A stretch of DNA of 64,000 bases from Emergomyces orientalis (Eukaryota; Ascomycota; Eurotiomycetes; Onygenales; Ajellomycetaceae), in the NCBI GenBank assembly GCA_002110485.1, contig MOWL01000067.1, positions 1,798,001-1,862,000 of the forward strand. Direction: 5' to 3'. Both the position numbers and the translations under genes were made by a program. Positions within the stretch are counted from its first letter, which is position 1. Every line of letters starts with the position of its first letter. Positions 34,801 through 46,610 of this stretch are shown piece after piece. The notes beneath the pieces were generated by a model. It did not search any database. It worked only from the letters and a program-made list of their open reading frames with translations, and was not told where the DNA came from.

Positions 34801-35186
34801 GCTGTGAGGAGCAGAATGGGCTGGATATTAGCATGATTAGTTCTGGGGTTAGCTTGTTGTATCCTGTCTTCAATAAGGGGCCGGAGGTGATGAAGAAGCG
34901 TTTGCAGATGAAGTACGTTCCCCCCCCCCACACACAACCTCCCTCCCCTTTTTCCCCCCCTTGCTTGGATTTGCGTCCGTGTAATATAATAACCAACTCA
35001 TTTGTGTGTAAAATTAGGTTGAGCGAGCTTGTTCAGTCCGTCAGCGACAAGGCGATCCCTGAGCATCAGAAATATGTCATCTTCGAATTCCTGGCGCGTG
35101 ATGATACTGATGAAGATGTTGATGTCCCTTATGTGAGCGTGAGGGTGGATAAGCCAGCGAAGAAGGATATTGAAATGAATGCTTAG
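31833..35186 (+). CDS. UBA1: Ubiquitin-activating enzyme E1
   Basis: Activates ubiquitin with ATP and passes it to E2 enzymes in cytosol and nucleus. Exons are 31833-31909, 31996-32081, 32149-34912 and 35018-35186, giving 1031 residues, normal for the family. The N-terminus has IDESLYSRQLYVLGHEAM; the inactive adenylation half has GLKGLGAEIAKNIALAGV; the active half has FLVGSGAIGCEMLKNWAMIG with DMDQIETSNLNRQFLFR. The catalytic Cys is in FPMCTLRSFPNRIEHTIAWA, residue 593 in this model, close to Cys600 of yeast. The C-terminal ubiquitin-fold domain follows (KYVIFEFLARDD, VPYVSVRVD). The open frame runs through the last intron with Pro-rich filler; the GT-AG pair at 34913 and 35017 removes it. 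Neighbouring RBR ligase would draw on this enzyme, but the two are not co-regulated as far as can be seen. Confidence 0.95.
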
Positions 35187-35854
35187 AATGAATAGAAATT
35201 AATTGAACTTTTTAGCGGTGATGTTGTTTGTCATTTGGAGGAGAGGGGAAAGAGAAAGAGAGTGTGTGGGGTGATTTTGTTGTAAATTTTTGCTGCTTTT
35301 TCTTAATTTTTTTTTCTCTCTTTTTTTGATTTGCGGGTATTAAGTTAATTTTTTTTGCTTCTATCTTGAAAAAAGGCATTAAATTATTGACAAAAGACAA
35401 AAGGACAAAACGAGGGGATGGGCGAGATAGATTTAAAAGAAGCAATAAATAAACTAACTATTATTAAGGTCAAGTAATATATTTCAAAATAATGCAAGAA
35501 AATCGTTTAGCTGGCTAACATTGAGTTTTTTTTGGCAAGGATTTATTTGTTTATTTCATCTATTTATTCTGTCCGCATACGAGCGCGGGGATGTGATTAT
35601 GCATTGCTTGACTATTTCTTATCCAACCCCTCGTCCAATCATCCCTCCATGTCGTCATTGTCTTAGGCCTCGGCTTGGCGTCGGCCTCATATCAGCTAAT
35701 TATTAGTAATAAGTTGCAAGAAGTAAATGTCAAGATTCTTCCGCCAGCTATATATATATATATAGCTTCTGAATAGTTTACGTTCACAATATTATATCAT
35801 CTACTTTCTTTAATCCCTTCTAATATATATTTACGTTTGAATTCTATTCATTTC
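35187..35854. other. Intergenic region, no gene seen
   Basis: About 670 bases, AT-rich, with T-runs at about 35308-35327 and an (AT)n run at 35751-35763 shortly before the Ecm4 start. No independent gene is visible. Confidence 0.5.
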
Positions 35855-37479
35855 ATGTCGTCCACACTCTCGCGCGCCCGACAACTCTTAACACATATAA
35901 GAAATCAAACGATTGTCAATCTAAAGCCTCCTACGTCACCGTTATCCGCATCACATCAATTCTCAACTACCACAGCGACAGCAACAGAAAACAATATGGC
36001 GGTAAATATATTTCCCACGCATGCAACAATTATACAGCCCTCGTTCATTGTTGCGTTCTTCAAACTACCTCCCGTATCCATGTTAAAAGTGATTATCAAT
36101 GTTCTAATTCTTAAATTATCCGCAGACCGGCAATGACCAAAAAATCACTCATTGGGTGAATCTGGCGGATGCCAGCGGGGAATTCAAGCGTGGGCAATCT
36201 GCATTTCGCAATTGGATTTCCAGAGAACCCGGGGCGCAGTTCCCGCCTGAGAAGGGCCGTTATCATCTTTATGTTTCTTATGCGTGCCCGTGGGGTGTGT
36301 AAAATGTTTTCCTCTGCTGTTTCATGTGCGGCTGTTCAGGCCCTATCCACTAGTAAAGGTTGGATTGACTGACTGACTAATTGACTGGTTGTTTTATTGT
36401 TCTTTATATAGCCCACCGGACCCTCATCACCCGGAAACTCAAAGGGTTGGAAGACATAATCTCCTTCACATCCGTCCATTGGCATATGGGTGACCTGGGA
36501 TGGCGGTTTGCTACCGCTGAGGAAAACCTTCCGGGAGAGAACACGGGGCCAGATCCGCATCATCAAGGCTTTGAACATCTCAGGCAAATTTATTTTGATG
36601 TCGATCCTGAGTACAAAGGGCGGTTTACCGTGCCAACCTTGTATGATAAGAAGACGAAGACGATCGTTAGTAATGAGGTATGTCTGAAACCGAAAACAGA
36701 TATAAGGGTTTGGCTGTTTGGCTGTGAAAAAGTTGGATCTAGGGTAGTTGGGTAGGAAGGGAATACAGGGGCTAACCCGAGTAATTTATATCATTAGAGC
36801 TCTGAGATCATTCGCATGTTCTACTACGAATTTGACGATTTGTTGCCGGAGCAGTACAGAAAGGTTGATCTGTTTCCGGAGCATTTGCGGAAGGATATCG
36901 AAGGGACTAATGAATGGACGTATAACGATGTGAATAATGGGGTTTATAAGTGCGGGTTTGCAACGTGAGTACACCAGTCCGTGATCTTCAAACCAAAAAA
37001 AAGGAAGCCAGATCATCTTACTAACTCCCGGCGTTAAACCTTGCAGAAAACAAGAAGCCTACGAAAAAGCCATAGTCCCCCTCTTCGCCGCCCTCGACCG
37101 CATTGAATCACACCTCCAATCCAGACTCGCCGCAAGCCCTTCCAAAAATTCTCCCATCTACTACTTCGGCGATACAATCACCGAAACAGACATCCGCCTC
37201 TACACCACCATCGTCCGCTTCGACCCGGTCTACGTGCAGCATTTCAAGACTAATCTTCGCGACATACGCTCCGGGTATCCCGCCATTCACCACTGGCTGC
37301 GCCATCTGTATTGGGATATTCCAGCTTTTGGAGAAACGACGCAGTTTGAACACATCAAGAATCACTATACGAAGAGTCATACTCAGATTAATCCGTTCGG
37401 GATTACTCCTGTGGGACCTGTGCCAGATATATTGCCGAAGGATAAGGAGGTTGCGGCTGTGGTGGCTGCGAGAAAGTAA
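35855..37479 (+). CDS. ECM4: Glutathionyl-hydroquinone reductase (Xi-class GST, Ecm4/Gto-like)
   Basis: Reduces glutathionyl-hydroquinones with glutathione. Exons are 35855-36001, 36126-36294, 36412-36677, 36798-36964 and 37047-37479, giving 393 residues. The thioredoxin-fold catalytic motif SYACPWAHR is split by intron 2 after the Trp; the catalytic Cys is residue 103. Xi-class signatures follow: DLGWRF, DPEYKGRFTVPTLYDKK, VSNESSEIIRMFYYEFDDLL, NEWTYNDVNNGVYKCGFATK, YYFGDTITETDIRLYTTIVR, and the C-terminal HIKNHYTKSHTQINPFGITP. The first 47 residues are Arg/Ser/Thr-rich without acidic residues until Glu near 45 and look like a mitochondrial presequence. A second in-frame ATG at codon 48 would give a cytosolic 346-residue form. 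Two compartments are therefore possible. Confidence 0.9.
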
Positions 37480-38439
37480 ATTTGCGTCACACATCATGTT
37501 TCTTGCTTTTTGTTTTTGGATTTTTTGAGTGGATTTTTAGTTTTAGTTTTATTTTTATTTTACCTTTTTGGGCCTGTAAGAGTTTGAGAAAAGCGTTTGG
37601 AGTCGAAGCGGGAAGATAAGTGGGGGGATGTAAGCGCTAGGGCCAGCCCTGCGGGGGAATATTTGGAAGGAGGAGGCATTCAGATACCGAGAGGTCGGTG
37701 TAACTACCGGAGTTATTAATATATGCACTGCATATGATGTTTATGAACCGTTTGTTACATGAATTGCGTGGCGTGCATGTTGGAGGATTCATCCTTCGCG
37801 TGCTTTGAGTCCATCCGTACACCTCGTTCAACCAACATGGCTGGAGGATCAATATCAACCCACTCGAAGCTCAGCCACCTGGGTTGGCACCCCACATAGG
37901 ATCTAGTCGCAAGCAACGGACTACTACTGATGAGCAGGTTCAGCTTGCCTATGTTTGTTAATCGGCCTCTAGATGATTTGTAAGATGCCGCTCACTTTCA
38001 ACCTCTGGTCGGACCCTCGCGTGCATCTAGGGGCCGGTAATCCGATGAATCGTCAAACTAATCCTATCAAATCATGAAAAAAACAAAGCATCCCAGGGGC
38101 AAGGGCAAGCAAAGTATGCGAAGGGCAAGCGGTCTTTCCTATCAAAAAGGCTATTTGCAATTCGCCGCATCATCAATGAATTCAGAGCCTGATGTATAGT
38201 GGACCTGGAGGAGATAACCTGTTCATCCTCTGGTAGACATGTTTTGTGAAGGAAGCGGAGCTAACAAACTCCCTTCCCTGTCCCTTGTACGCATCTACCC
38301 CTCCTCTCTAGTGTATAAGGACCAAACCGGGGAGCGCATATATAAGTACGGGCCGTCCGTATCTGCACATATCATATTACTTACAAGCAAGTTCCCAGGT
38401 CCCATCCGTATATTCCATATCTTCCGTTAAACCAGCACG
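37480..38439. other. Intergenic region, no gene seen
   Basis: About 960 bases. Only short unconserved open frames are present. The last 200 bases are the presumed promoter of the amidohydrolase. Confidence 0.5.
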
Positions 38440-40334
38440 ATGCCGTCCTCAATCCTGCTCAAAAACGCAACAATTATCGTCCCTAGCTCCAGGACAAGCA
38501 ATGATGCTGTTCCCCTGAAGGAACACTCCCTGCTCATTGAGGGCAACATAATCACCCGCATAGCTCCGCATGCAGATGTTCAGGCTCCGTCAGCAGATAC
38601 AGAAATCATCGATTGTCGCGGCAAGATTGTTTCACCAGGCTTCATCGACACGCACCATCATCTCTGGCAAACGCAGCTGAAGGGCAGGCATGCGGATCAT
38701 TCGCTGATGGAATATATGCCTTCTGGTGTGTATATACCTTTGCTTCTTAATCTTTGCCTTTATCCTTGAAACGACGAGGTATTCTTGAGATGTGTAATAT
38801 GGAAGTGGATGTTCTTGTCTTTCTGTGATGTCAACCCCCTATTTTGAACTTCGATTTTCGGATTTTCATGCTCTCGTACTCGTGATGCAACATGATTTAG
38901 TTGATGAATTGCAGTGAACTTTATGCAATGATACGTAGCTAATCAGTTACATTTCTTGACCAGGGAACATGCAATGCTCAAGCTATAGTGCCAATGATAT
39001 TTTCTGGGGCCAGCTTGGCGGCTGTCTCGCCTCCATCGATGGCGGTACAACCACTGTCGTCGACCATGCCCATATGAGCTACTCGCCAGCACATGGTAAG
39101 TCAACTCACAAACTAAACGTAGCGAAAATAAACCCATGTCTGAAACGTCACACTTACTTCTGTTTTAATTACCCAGTTGAAAATGCCATATCCGCAACCG
39201 TTTCCTCAGGCATCCGCTCGATATTCTGTTTCACTCCCACGTTGAGAGTGAAATCGTGGGATCCCTCGTTGACGGTGGACCAGGACATTTTGCCTGCCTG
39301 GGTGTTCGAAACTTTCGGCAAACTCGCTCAGGCAGCCCCTTTTGGCGATGGCCGCATCCAGCTTGGCTTTGCATTGGACCTGTTCTTCCTACCGAAGGAA
39401 ATGATCATCGATATGTTTGACCGGGTAACAAAGGCCGGAGTTAACACTATCACAGCACATTACCTTCATGGAATCTATGGTTAGTTATTTTTCTTTTTCT
39501 CCCCTTCCATATATAATCCAAGCATCATGCATGTAAAATTACAATCCGCTAACCAAAACCCCCTGCCTTCCCCCACGCGAAGACTATAACGGCATACCTC
39601 TCGCCGACCTGCTCGCCTCCTACAACCTCTTAGGCCCAAACATCATCCTCTCCCACGCCACTGGTGCCTCCCCCGCCGCCGCGCAAAAGATCACCTCAGC
39701 CGGCGCCTTCGTCTCCAGCACCCCAGAAACAGAGTTACAAATGGGCCACGGGTTGCCCGTCTGTTTCCGTGATGACATGAAGGACCAATGCTCGCTGGGT
39801 GTCGACTGCCACTCCAACAACTCCTCCGACATGATCACCCAGATGCGTCTGGCACTGCAATCTGCCCGCGCCATCCGTAACGAAGCGCTGATCAAGAAGG
39901 GAGAAACACCCATCGTGAAGATCTCGGGGAGCGTTCGGGATGTGTTCCGCCTCGCGACGATACAAGGTGCCAAGGCAGTGCATATGGAGGACCAAATTGG
40001 GAATTTGGTCGAGGGGAAGAGGGCGGATATTGTCGTTTTTGACGCTCTAAGCCCTGGTATGGTTTGTGCGGCAGAACAAGATCCCATAGCGGCGATTGTG
40101 TTGCATGCATCGGTAGCAGATATTGAGACGGTTATTGTTGATGGAGTGGTTAGGAAGAGGGGTAGGCAGTTGGTGAAGGTAGGGGTTGAAGAAGTGGTTG
40201 CGGGGATTGGGAAGAACGAGGTTGTGTGGGCGGATGTGGCAGAGCAGCTTGTTAGAAGTCGGGAGGAAATTCAGAAGAAGATTGAGAAGATTGATATGGA
40301 TAAGGCACTCGAAGCGTTTCTTGCATCGATGTAA
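38440..40334 (+). CDS. Metal-dependent amidohydrolase, TRZ/ATZ (chlorohydrolase/deaminase) type
   Basis: Exons are 38440-38725, 38964-39095, 39177-39479 and 39583-40334, giving 490 residues; all junctions are phase 1 and restore conserved text. The N-terminal composite beta-sandwich (LLKNATIIVP, LLIEGNIITRIAP) leads into the metal-binding motif FIDTHHHLWQTQLKG. Further metal ligands fit TAHYLHGIY, LSHATGAS and the Asp of LGVDCHSNNSSDM. The end (GNLVEGKRADIVVFD, IETVIVDGVVRKRGRQLV) is the standard second half of the sandwich. The family includes guanine, cytosine and triazine deaminases and chlorohydrolases; the substrate cannot be fixed from sequence. It stands alone, with no transporter or catabolic partner beside it. 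Confidence 0.85.
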
Positions 40335-41353
40335 GGAGATGTGCAGATTGTAAATTCTCACTTTGTTAGGCCTATATTAGGCCCCACTAGATAACTAGCG
40401 ACTTCTATATATCCTGTGTTGGATGGGTGAGAAATAGGAATGTATTCAGTGCTGAGGGCCTGCCCTTTTCTCTCAAGTTCTGTATATATATTAAACAATA
40501 TCAAGGCAGAAGAAAAAGGTGGCTAAGAACATGCTGCATCAATCGTCCCTAAATAAAAGGGAAAAATACAGGGTAGGGTACGCTGAGAAATGAACGGGGG
40601 GTATTGCCTGGCTTGGCTAAACACGTCTAAGAAAAAGCAAGGAAATGAAGAGAGAGCAGCAAGAGGGTCGTACATAGCCTCGAACATGCGTATGAGCCCA
40701 CAGGGAAAGAAAAGAAAATTGTGGGTTAGTTTTCTACATTTTTTCTTTCTTATTCCCCATAATACAGAAAGAAATTTTGTACGCTGGTTGACGACAGGAA
40801 AATTTGAGGAGTAAGTTTAGCCTCTAAGTAAAAGGGGAAGTAAGCAAAAGTAATTTAAGGCAGTCCAGCCCATCTTTTAGATGATGAATCTTAATTTTGC
40901 TTACTCCGTATATTTATTTGATTGGTGTATATATCCAGATCTGAAAGAGCAAAATATGTCGAGCTAACCGTATGTTTAGGGTAGGAGGGAATCCAGAAAA
41001 TTCTCGTTGTACATTCTTGTACATTGATGGGAAGGGAATTAGGGGGTAAAAGAAGAAGATGCGCTGGTACACCTCTGGCTATGCAAGAGAGAAAGAGAAA
41101 CGAAAGAACAGAAATATGTTTAGGGTATTCTTGTCAAGGCGAAAAAACAAAAGTTTGAAATACAAAATATGTCAAGATGGGAGAATATCATGTCATCATA
41201 TGGCATGCATACATATTAAAGTGATGTCTGTGGGTGGCGTAAGTGGCATATGGAGGTATTTTGCGTCGTGGTTCAGGAGAAAGGTCAATCTATTTCGGGA
41301 ACGATGGGGGCTTAAGAGTACCATGATATCCAGGCATGGCTGTATGGTTGCTT
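40335..41353. other. Intergenic region between convergent genes
   Basis: About 1 kb holding the 3' ends of the convergent amidohydrolase and Sal1 genes. TACTCCGTA occurs at 40902-40910. No gene is seen. Confidence 0.5.
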
Positions 41354-43638
41354 TTAGGTTAAACCAAATAACCGCTTCGAATTTTCGTACACGATGTAAC
41401 TAATAGACACAGACGGTGCGACTTTTAGTAAATTCGGGGTGATCCCTCTAAAGAGCCCGCGTATACCTTCCTGACTTATTGTTTTACGGGTTACGTCGAC
41501 GATGCCCGTATATGTCGGACTGTGCAGGACCGTGCCCTGTGCCTGCAGTCTTGTACGGAGAACGTTCATAGGATAAACTATTGAAGCGCTGAGGGCACCA
41601 CTAAAGGCTCCTATAGCCCCTGTAGCGAAATTATTAAGGGGTACATCGTCTTCGTGGCAGTGGTATAATTTTGCTTTGCGAGCTAGAAGAATCGATTTTA
41701 GGTATTCGAAGGTGGTGAGGTCAATTGCGGCGTATGGGAACATTCCGATCAGCCCCAGGGGTAAACCGCGGAAGAAGGAGTGAAATCGATTAGTGGCCCA
41801 CATCTTTTTGGCGGTGGCCATGATAAGGCGGTTGCCGTGTAGGCCACCTTCAACGGTCTCGCATTGCATGCGACTATGCCAATAGTAAGTACCGCGTATG
41901 TATAGCGTAAAAGGACACCCAATTTGAGGAAGCTAGATAACTTACAATTTAAGCGTATCTAACGGATAAACAAAACACCTGAGATAGTAAGCAGCTATTA
42001 GCCCCAAACGAGCCAGGAAGGGACATACTGGGAAACCATTCCTCCGATACCACCCGCCAAGAATTGTGAAGTTGGGAGCAGATTTTTTGTATCGCCGTGC
42101 CCTTCGAGGTTGGCAAACATACGTTTTGAAGCCTGACCACATCAGCTCAATCACATATATCAAACAGAAAATCGAAAATGAAGAATCGCTCTTTATCTCA
42201 CCTCGTATGCGCCAAATTTAATCGCGGACTCGGGCATAACCTTGACCACGTTCAAGCCATTCCCTATAAAGTTAGTTTGTAACGGAAATAAATGAGGGGT
42301 CTCCCCACTGAATATACCTGCAAACAAGCTCCGTATTCCTCCGGCACGCCATAGATCCTTGGTGGCTTCTACAAGCGGCATCCCCGCTCTCTTTACAGCT
42401 TCCAAAGGGTGACCCGACTTTGCAGCACTAATAGCGGTTTCCTTAACGGCGGTCTGGGCGATAAGATATACTTTCAAGCGATCGAGGGGGGCAGTGGCTG
42501 TCCTCGATACGCAACCTGCCATTCCGCCCGCAAGGAAATAACCTATATGAGGTGTACCTTCCGTCAATATTTGTACGCCAGATTGATAGCACAACCATAG
42601 CGAGACGGCGGTTGGAAGAACAAGCCACTCCAGCTCATCATCAGTGAGAAACGGAACTGCCTCTAGGCTGTAGTAATACTGATGGTGCGTGGGTTGAGTC
42701 TCGCGACCTAATTGGGTCACTGCGTTGTCCGACAAGGGAAAATGGAAAACGTTGGAAAGGGAATCTGATTCGAGACGCGTGAAATTGGGTTTAGGAAACG
42801 AGGGTTCTGTACCTGATCCCTGGAATGGTTCGTTTATGTGCACATCTCCTTCTGGGTTTAGGTTTCCAAGGGCACCGTAATACGATATTAGGCCGCCAAG
42901 GTTGGAGGTGCTGGCGGGGAGAAAAAGAAGGAAGTCTCTGTTTGCGAATTGGGTCAGATACGGTGAATTAATCAAAGAGAAGAAGTGGAAAAGAAGATCG
43001 AATCATACCTCCATTCATCGAAAGTAATTACACCGTCCTTGTTGGTGTCGACATCTGTAAAGAACTCGTCAAGCTTCTTCTTCGGGACGGTCAAGCCAGC
43101 ATTTGCGAAGGCAGTTCGTAGCTCCTCTTTGTCGAGGTGTCCGTTACGGTCATGATCGATAGACTCGAAAAGTCGCCAGAGTTCTTTTTCAGCCCGTTCG
43201 ACGAATGCCCGGAATTCTAGAAACAGGGCACTTTAGTCCGGTATTGAAGGGAAAGGGGTATGTGGCGCCTGAGTAAGCTGTGGATATATGATGGTCGCAC
43301 CGTTAAACTGTATCTTCCCATCCCCGCTGGTATCTACGCATGAAAGGACGTCTCCCACTAGGCCATCTGCATTTTTAAGAGCTATATATAGGTTAGTTTA
43401 TGTTAAGGTCCAGACAGCTTCAAAAACAAAACAAATAAAAAAGTATAAAAAAAATTCAAAATCAAGATAAACAACAGTTCGAGGGAGGGAATGTCGGGAA
43501 GAGAAACATACGGTGGTCCATTTTCCTCAGGCCTTTTTTAAACCCCTTGAGGTCTATTTGGCCCTCATCGCGGGTATCTAGGGTTTCCCATAGCTTTGCA
43601 ACCCGCTGGTCGCGATCCCGCTGCGACTCTACCCCCAT
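41354..43638 (-). CDS. SAL1: Calcium-regulated mitochondrial ATP-Mg/phosphate carrier Sal1 (SCaMC)
   Basis: Inner-membrane carrier that exchanges ATP-Mg or ADP for phosphate, controlled by EF-hands facing the intermembrane space. Eight exons read on the minus strand: 43512-43638, 43301-43381, 43009-43216, 42318-42937, 42202-42263, 42029-42132, 41946-41978 and 41354-41873, giving 584 residues. EF-hand loops are visible: DTRDEGQIDLKGF (weak), DTSGDGKIQFNEF, DHDRNGHLDKEEL and DTNKDGVITFDEW. Three carrier repeats follow with PLDRLKVYL, PLDTLKFRM and the weaker PMNVLRTRL, plus SIVYPMNVLRTRLQAQG and GLFRGITPNLLKVAPSVSIS. Exon 7 is only 33 nt and encodes most of CFVYPLDTLKF. About 100 residues between the EF-hands and the first repeat are longer than in animal relatives. 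It is divergent from SSN8. Confidence 0.9.
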
Positions 43639-44251
43639 ACTTTCACAATCACCAGCAAATCAGGGTGTGGTCAAGATAAGGCAACGCGAATGCAAGGCAA
43701 ACATCTATGTTCAAACTTCCCGCATAAATGCGGGTGCTGCACTGGCAAGAGTGGACTAAACATCAGAGAAATAATAAACACAGAAACACAGCAGAAGGAA
43801 TGAGTGATTAACAGTGGAATTGTGAAATCATCATCATCTGAAGGCTGTAGTAAAAACAAACTCAAGCGGGAATTCAAGATAATTCTGCTTGGCGCTAAGC
43901 TAAGTTTGATGACACCCAATCTCTGGCTGCTGATTTGCTGGCCCAAGCGAGCGCTTAACAGAAGCCATCAAGATGATTATAAAAGTACCATACATCCAAA
44001 TGGATGAGGAGATGATACCAGAGAAAGAAACACTGCTGTTCAATACGACGCTCGATATATGCCAGTATCGTATATATGTGAGGATACGGACTCTGGTTCT
44101 CCGCCTCTGATGGCTGCTCTGCTGCCTTAATCATATTCCGCTGAGTAATAGCTCAGACAATCATCAGCCATCCTGATCATCACCCATATCAGTAGCACAG
44201 TATCATAAGAGCATGTGCAGCTGATGATCATATTTGAGGGCTTGAAAAGAT
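43639..44251. promoter_or_regulatory. Divergent promoter of SAL1 and SSN8
   Basis: 613 bases between the two divergent start codons. TGATGATCAT-like strings occur near 44172-44230. No gene or strong known element is recognised. Confidence 0.5.
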
Positions 44252-45313
44252 ATGGCAGCAAATTACTGGGTATCAACCCAGCGCCGGCACTGGCTCTTCG
44301 AACGAGACCAGCTGGCAGAGATCCGGAGATCCTTCGAAGAAGGCGAGAATCAGAAGCAGCTTATACAACAATTTCCGCTGCCTGATCTCAGGTACTTCAG
44401 TATCTACATAAATCTACGTAAGGCTATCTACCCTAGTGTACATTACGGACTAGCAGAGTGTTGGTGAAGGCTAACAAAAGTGATTATGCTACTACAGAGT
44501 TGGTCAGACTGGGGAAGCGGATGACTACCCGCCAACAGGCCCTTGCAACAGCACAAGTCTATATCAGAAGATTCTACACCAAAGTGGAAATCCGAAGAAC
44601 AAATCCTTATCTCGTTCTTACCACTGCTTTCTACCTGGCGTGCAAGATGGAGGAATGCCCGCAACATATTCGATTCGTCGTGAGTGAGGCGAAGGGACTA
44701 TGGCCAGGTTTGTCGACTAGATGCCCATTCATTTTCCAGAATTATATCTGAATTTATCCCATTACTAAAATATTCTCTACCAGACTTCATCGTATCCGAC
44801 ATTTCCAAACTCGGGGAATGCGAATTCTGGTTAATCTCCGAAATGAACTCGCAGCTGATAGTCCACCATCCGTATCGTACCCTTTCTGAAATCCAGTCCA
44901 CACTATCCTTGACATCAGAAGAGGTGTCTCTCGCCTGGTCAGTAATCAACGACCACTACTTGACTGATCTCCCACTTCTCCAACCACCGCACGTCATCGC
45001 AGTTACAGCTATTTTGATCGCGGTGGTGTTCAAGACGAACTCAGCCAGCTGTACACATCTGACCGGCGCGTCGCCAGTTTCTGCCGCGCTTCGCGATGGT
45101 GCGGGTGCGTTGGCCGCACTCGGTGATAAAAGTATGCCCCCTCGCATTCAAAAGGTGGTTGACTGGCTGTCGACGGGGGAGGTCAGCATCGAAGCAGTCA
45201 TTGAGTGCACCCAGGAGCTTGTTTCTTTGTATGAGGTCTGGGAGCAGTATAGCGAAAAAGGATGTCGGGAACAGATTGGTCGATATGTGAAGGCACGATC
45301 TCTCGAGAAGTGA
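44252..45313 (+). CDS. SSN8: Cyclin C of the Mediator kinase module (Ssn8/Srb11)
   Basis: Partner of the Cdk8-type kinase in the RNA polymerase II Mediator. Exons are 44252-44417, 44498-44707 and 44784-45313, giving 301 residues. The start MAANYW and the cyclin box are typical: LGKRMTTRQQALATAQVYIR, YTKVEIRRTNPYLVLTTAFY, ACKMEECPQHIRFVV, and LGECEFWLISEMNSQLIVHH. Donor 44418 (GTAAGG) was chosen over a nearer GTACTT at 44392 because it retains SIYINLQLVRLGKRM. The second cyclin fold (EEVSLAWSVINDHYLTDLPL, PHVIAVTAILIAVVF) is intact. A likely disordered insert (SPVSAALRDGAGALAALG) follows it. Divergent from SAL1. Confidence 0.93.
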
Positions 45314-46555
45314 TATGGTTGTTGATTGGACGGCTCGAATGCATTGAATTTTTGAACAGGGGCTGTACCATGTGGCTAATTTGACCTGTTAATCGAACGA
45401 GATACACCAACAAGAGAATCCTCAAGCTCCTGAGAAATGGGACCCCACAAGAGAAGTAATGAAAAGGTGACCCCAAAAAAACAAAAATTTCGGAGCCCTT
45501 TTCAATCTCTGCTACGCCGAAGGGGAAACTGGACAACAAAAGTCACCGCCTCCGACAACCAAGCTCGATGGCGACATCCGCGGCCCAAACGATACCACCC
45601 ATATAACTCATCAATATAACATTCAACACCTCTTCGGAACCAGCTTCCCCTCCTTCATCAAACCCACTCGAAAGTCTCGTTAACACCAGCATGAAACAAC
45701 CAGCACTTAACACATGAGACATGAGCCGTTCGAAGAAAGCCCTCAATCTCCACTACACACACAAACATACATACCCCTCACTAGTTCGGTTCGGCATACC
45801 GCAAACATCCACCGATCCTTAACCATCTCAAACCGTTCAGACGCTTACAGCTTTCCGTTGTCGGCTAAATGGTGGCAGTCATTCAGTTGACCCCATCCAT
45901 CCATCCCATTCACGCACGCCATGGCCTTCTCCTCCAAATCTTCTAACCGCCAACACCGCCTATGTACCGTTTCACGTTTTCCGATTCGGACAGACAACAG
46001 TCCCCCAGTTTCGCCTCTCAATGGACATCGAGGCGCGACAGTTTTGAAACGCAGAGACCCGCTTTTTAGATCGGTCCGCTGCTGATATATTATTATTAGA
46101 ATATTTAATCAGTTTTATTCATATTTATTTATCGCTCCCCAGGTAGTTCCAAACGCTTTGAAACTACGCTTTGATACCTTTATCCGTGTGTGCAACGCCT
46201 CTTGGTACATCGTTAATTTATGGAAAAAACTCTCTCTCTCTGTGTCTCTCTTCATCAAATCGTAAAATTAGAAAAATTTAAATAATTAAATAATTTGGCA
46301 TAGACATTTCACTTAAACTTAGAACCCCTTTTCATTTTCCGAGAAACTCCTGAGGTTTTATATATATTTTTATATTTATATTTTTACTAACGTTGATTGA
46401 TTGAAAAGGAAGCAGTTCCCGCAGGTATTCATTCATTTCTTCAAAAATCAGATTCCTTCCTCTCCTTGTGCAGCGGCTACAGCATTTCCAATTGACCTTG
46501 CACACCAACCTCTTATATTCCACCATGAATACTACTTTTCGTTCATCAAACGCAA

Positions 46556-46610
46556 TATATATATATATATATGTCTCTTACCAAGAAGAAGAAGAAGAAG
46601 AAGAAGAAGA
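46556..46610 (+). repeat. (AT)n followed by (GAA)n microsatellite
   Basis: An alternating AT run at about 46554-46571 is followed by nine GAA units at 46583-46610. Confidence 0.85.
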
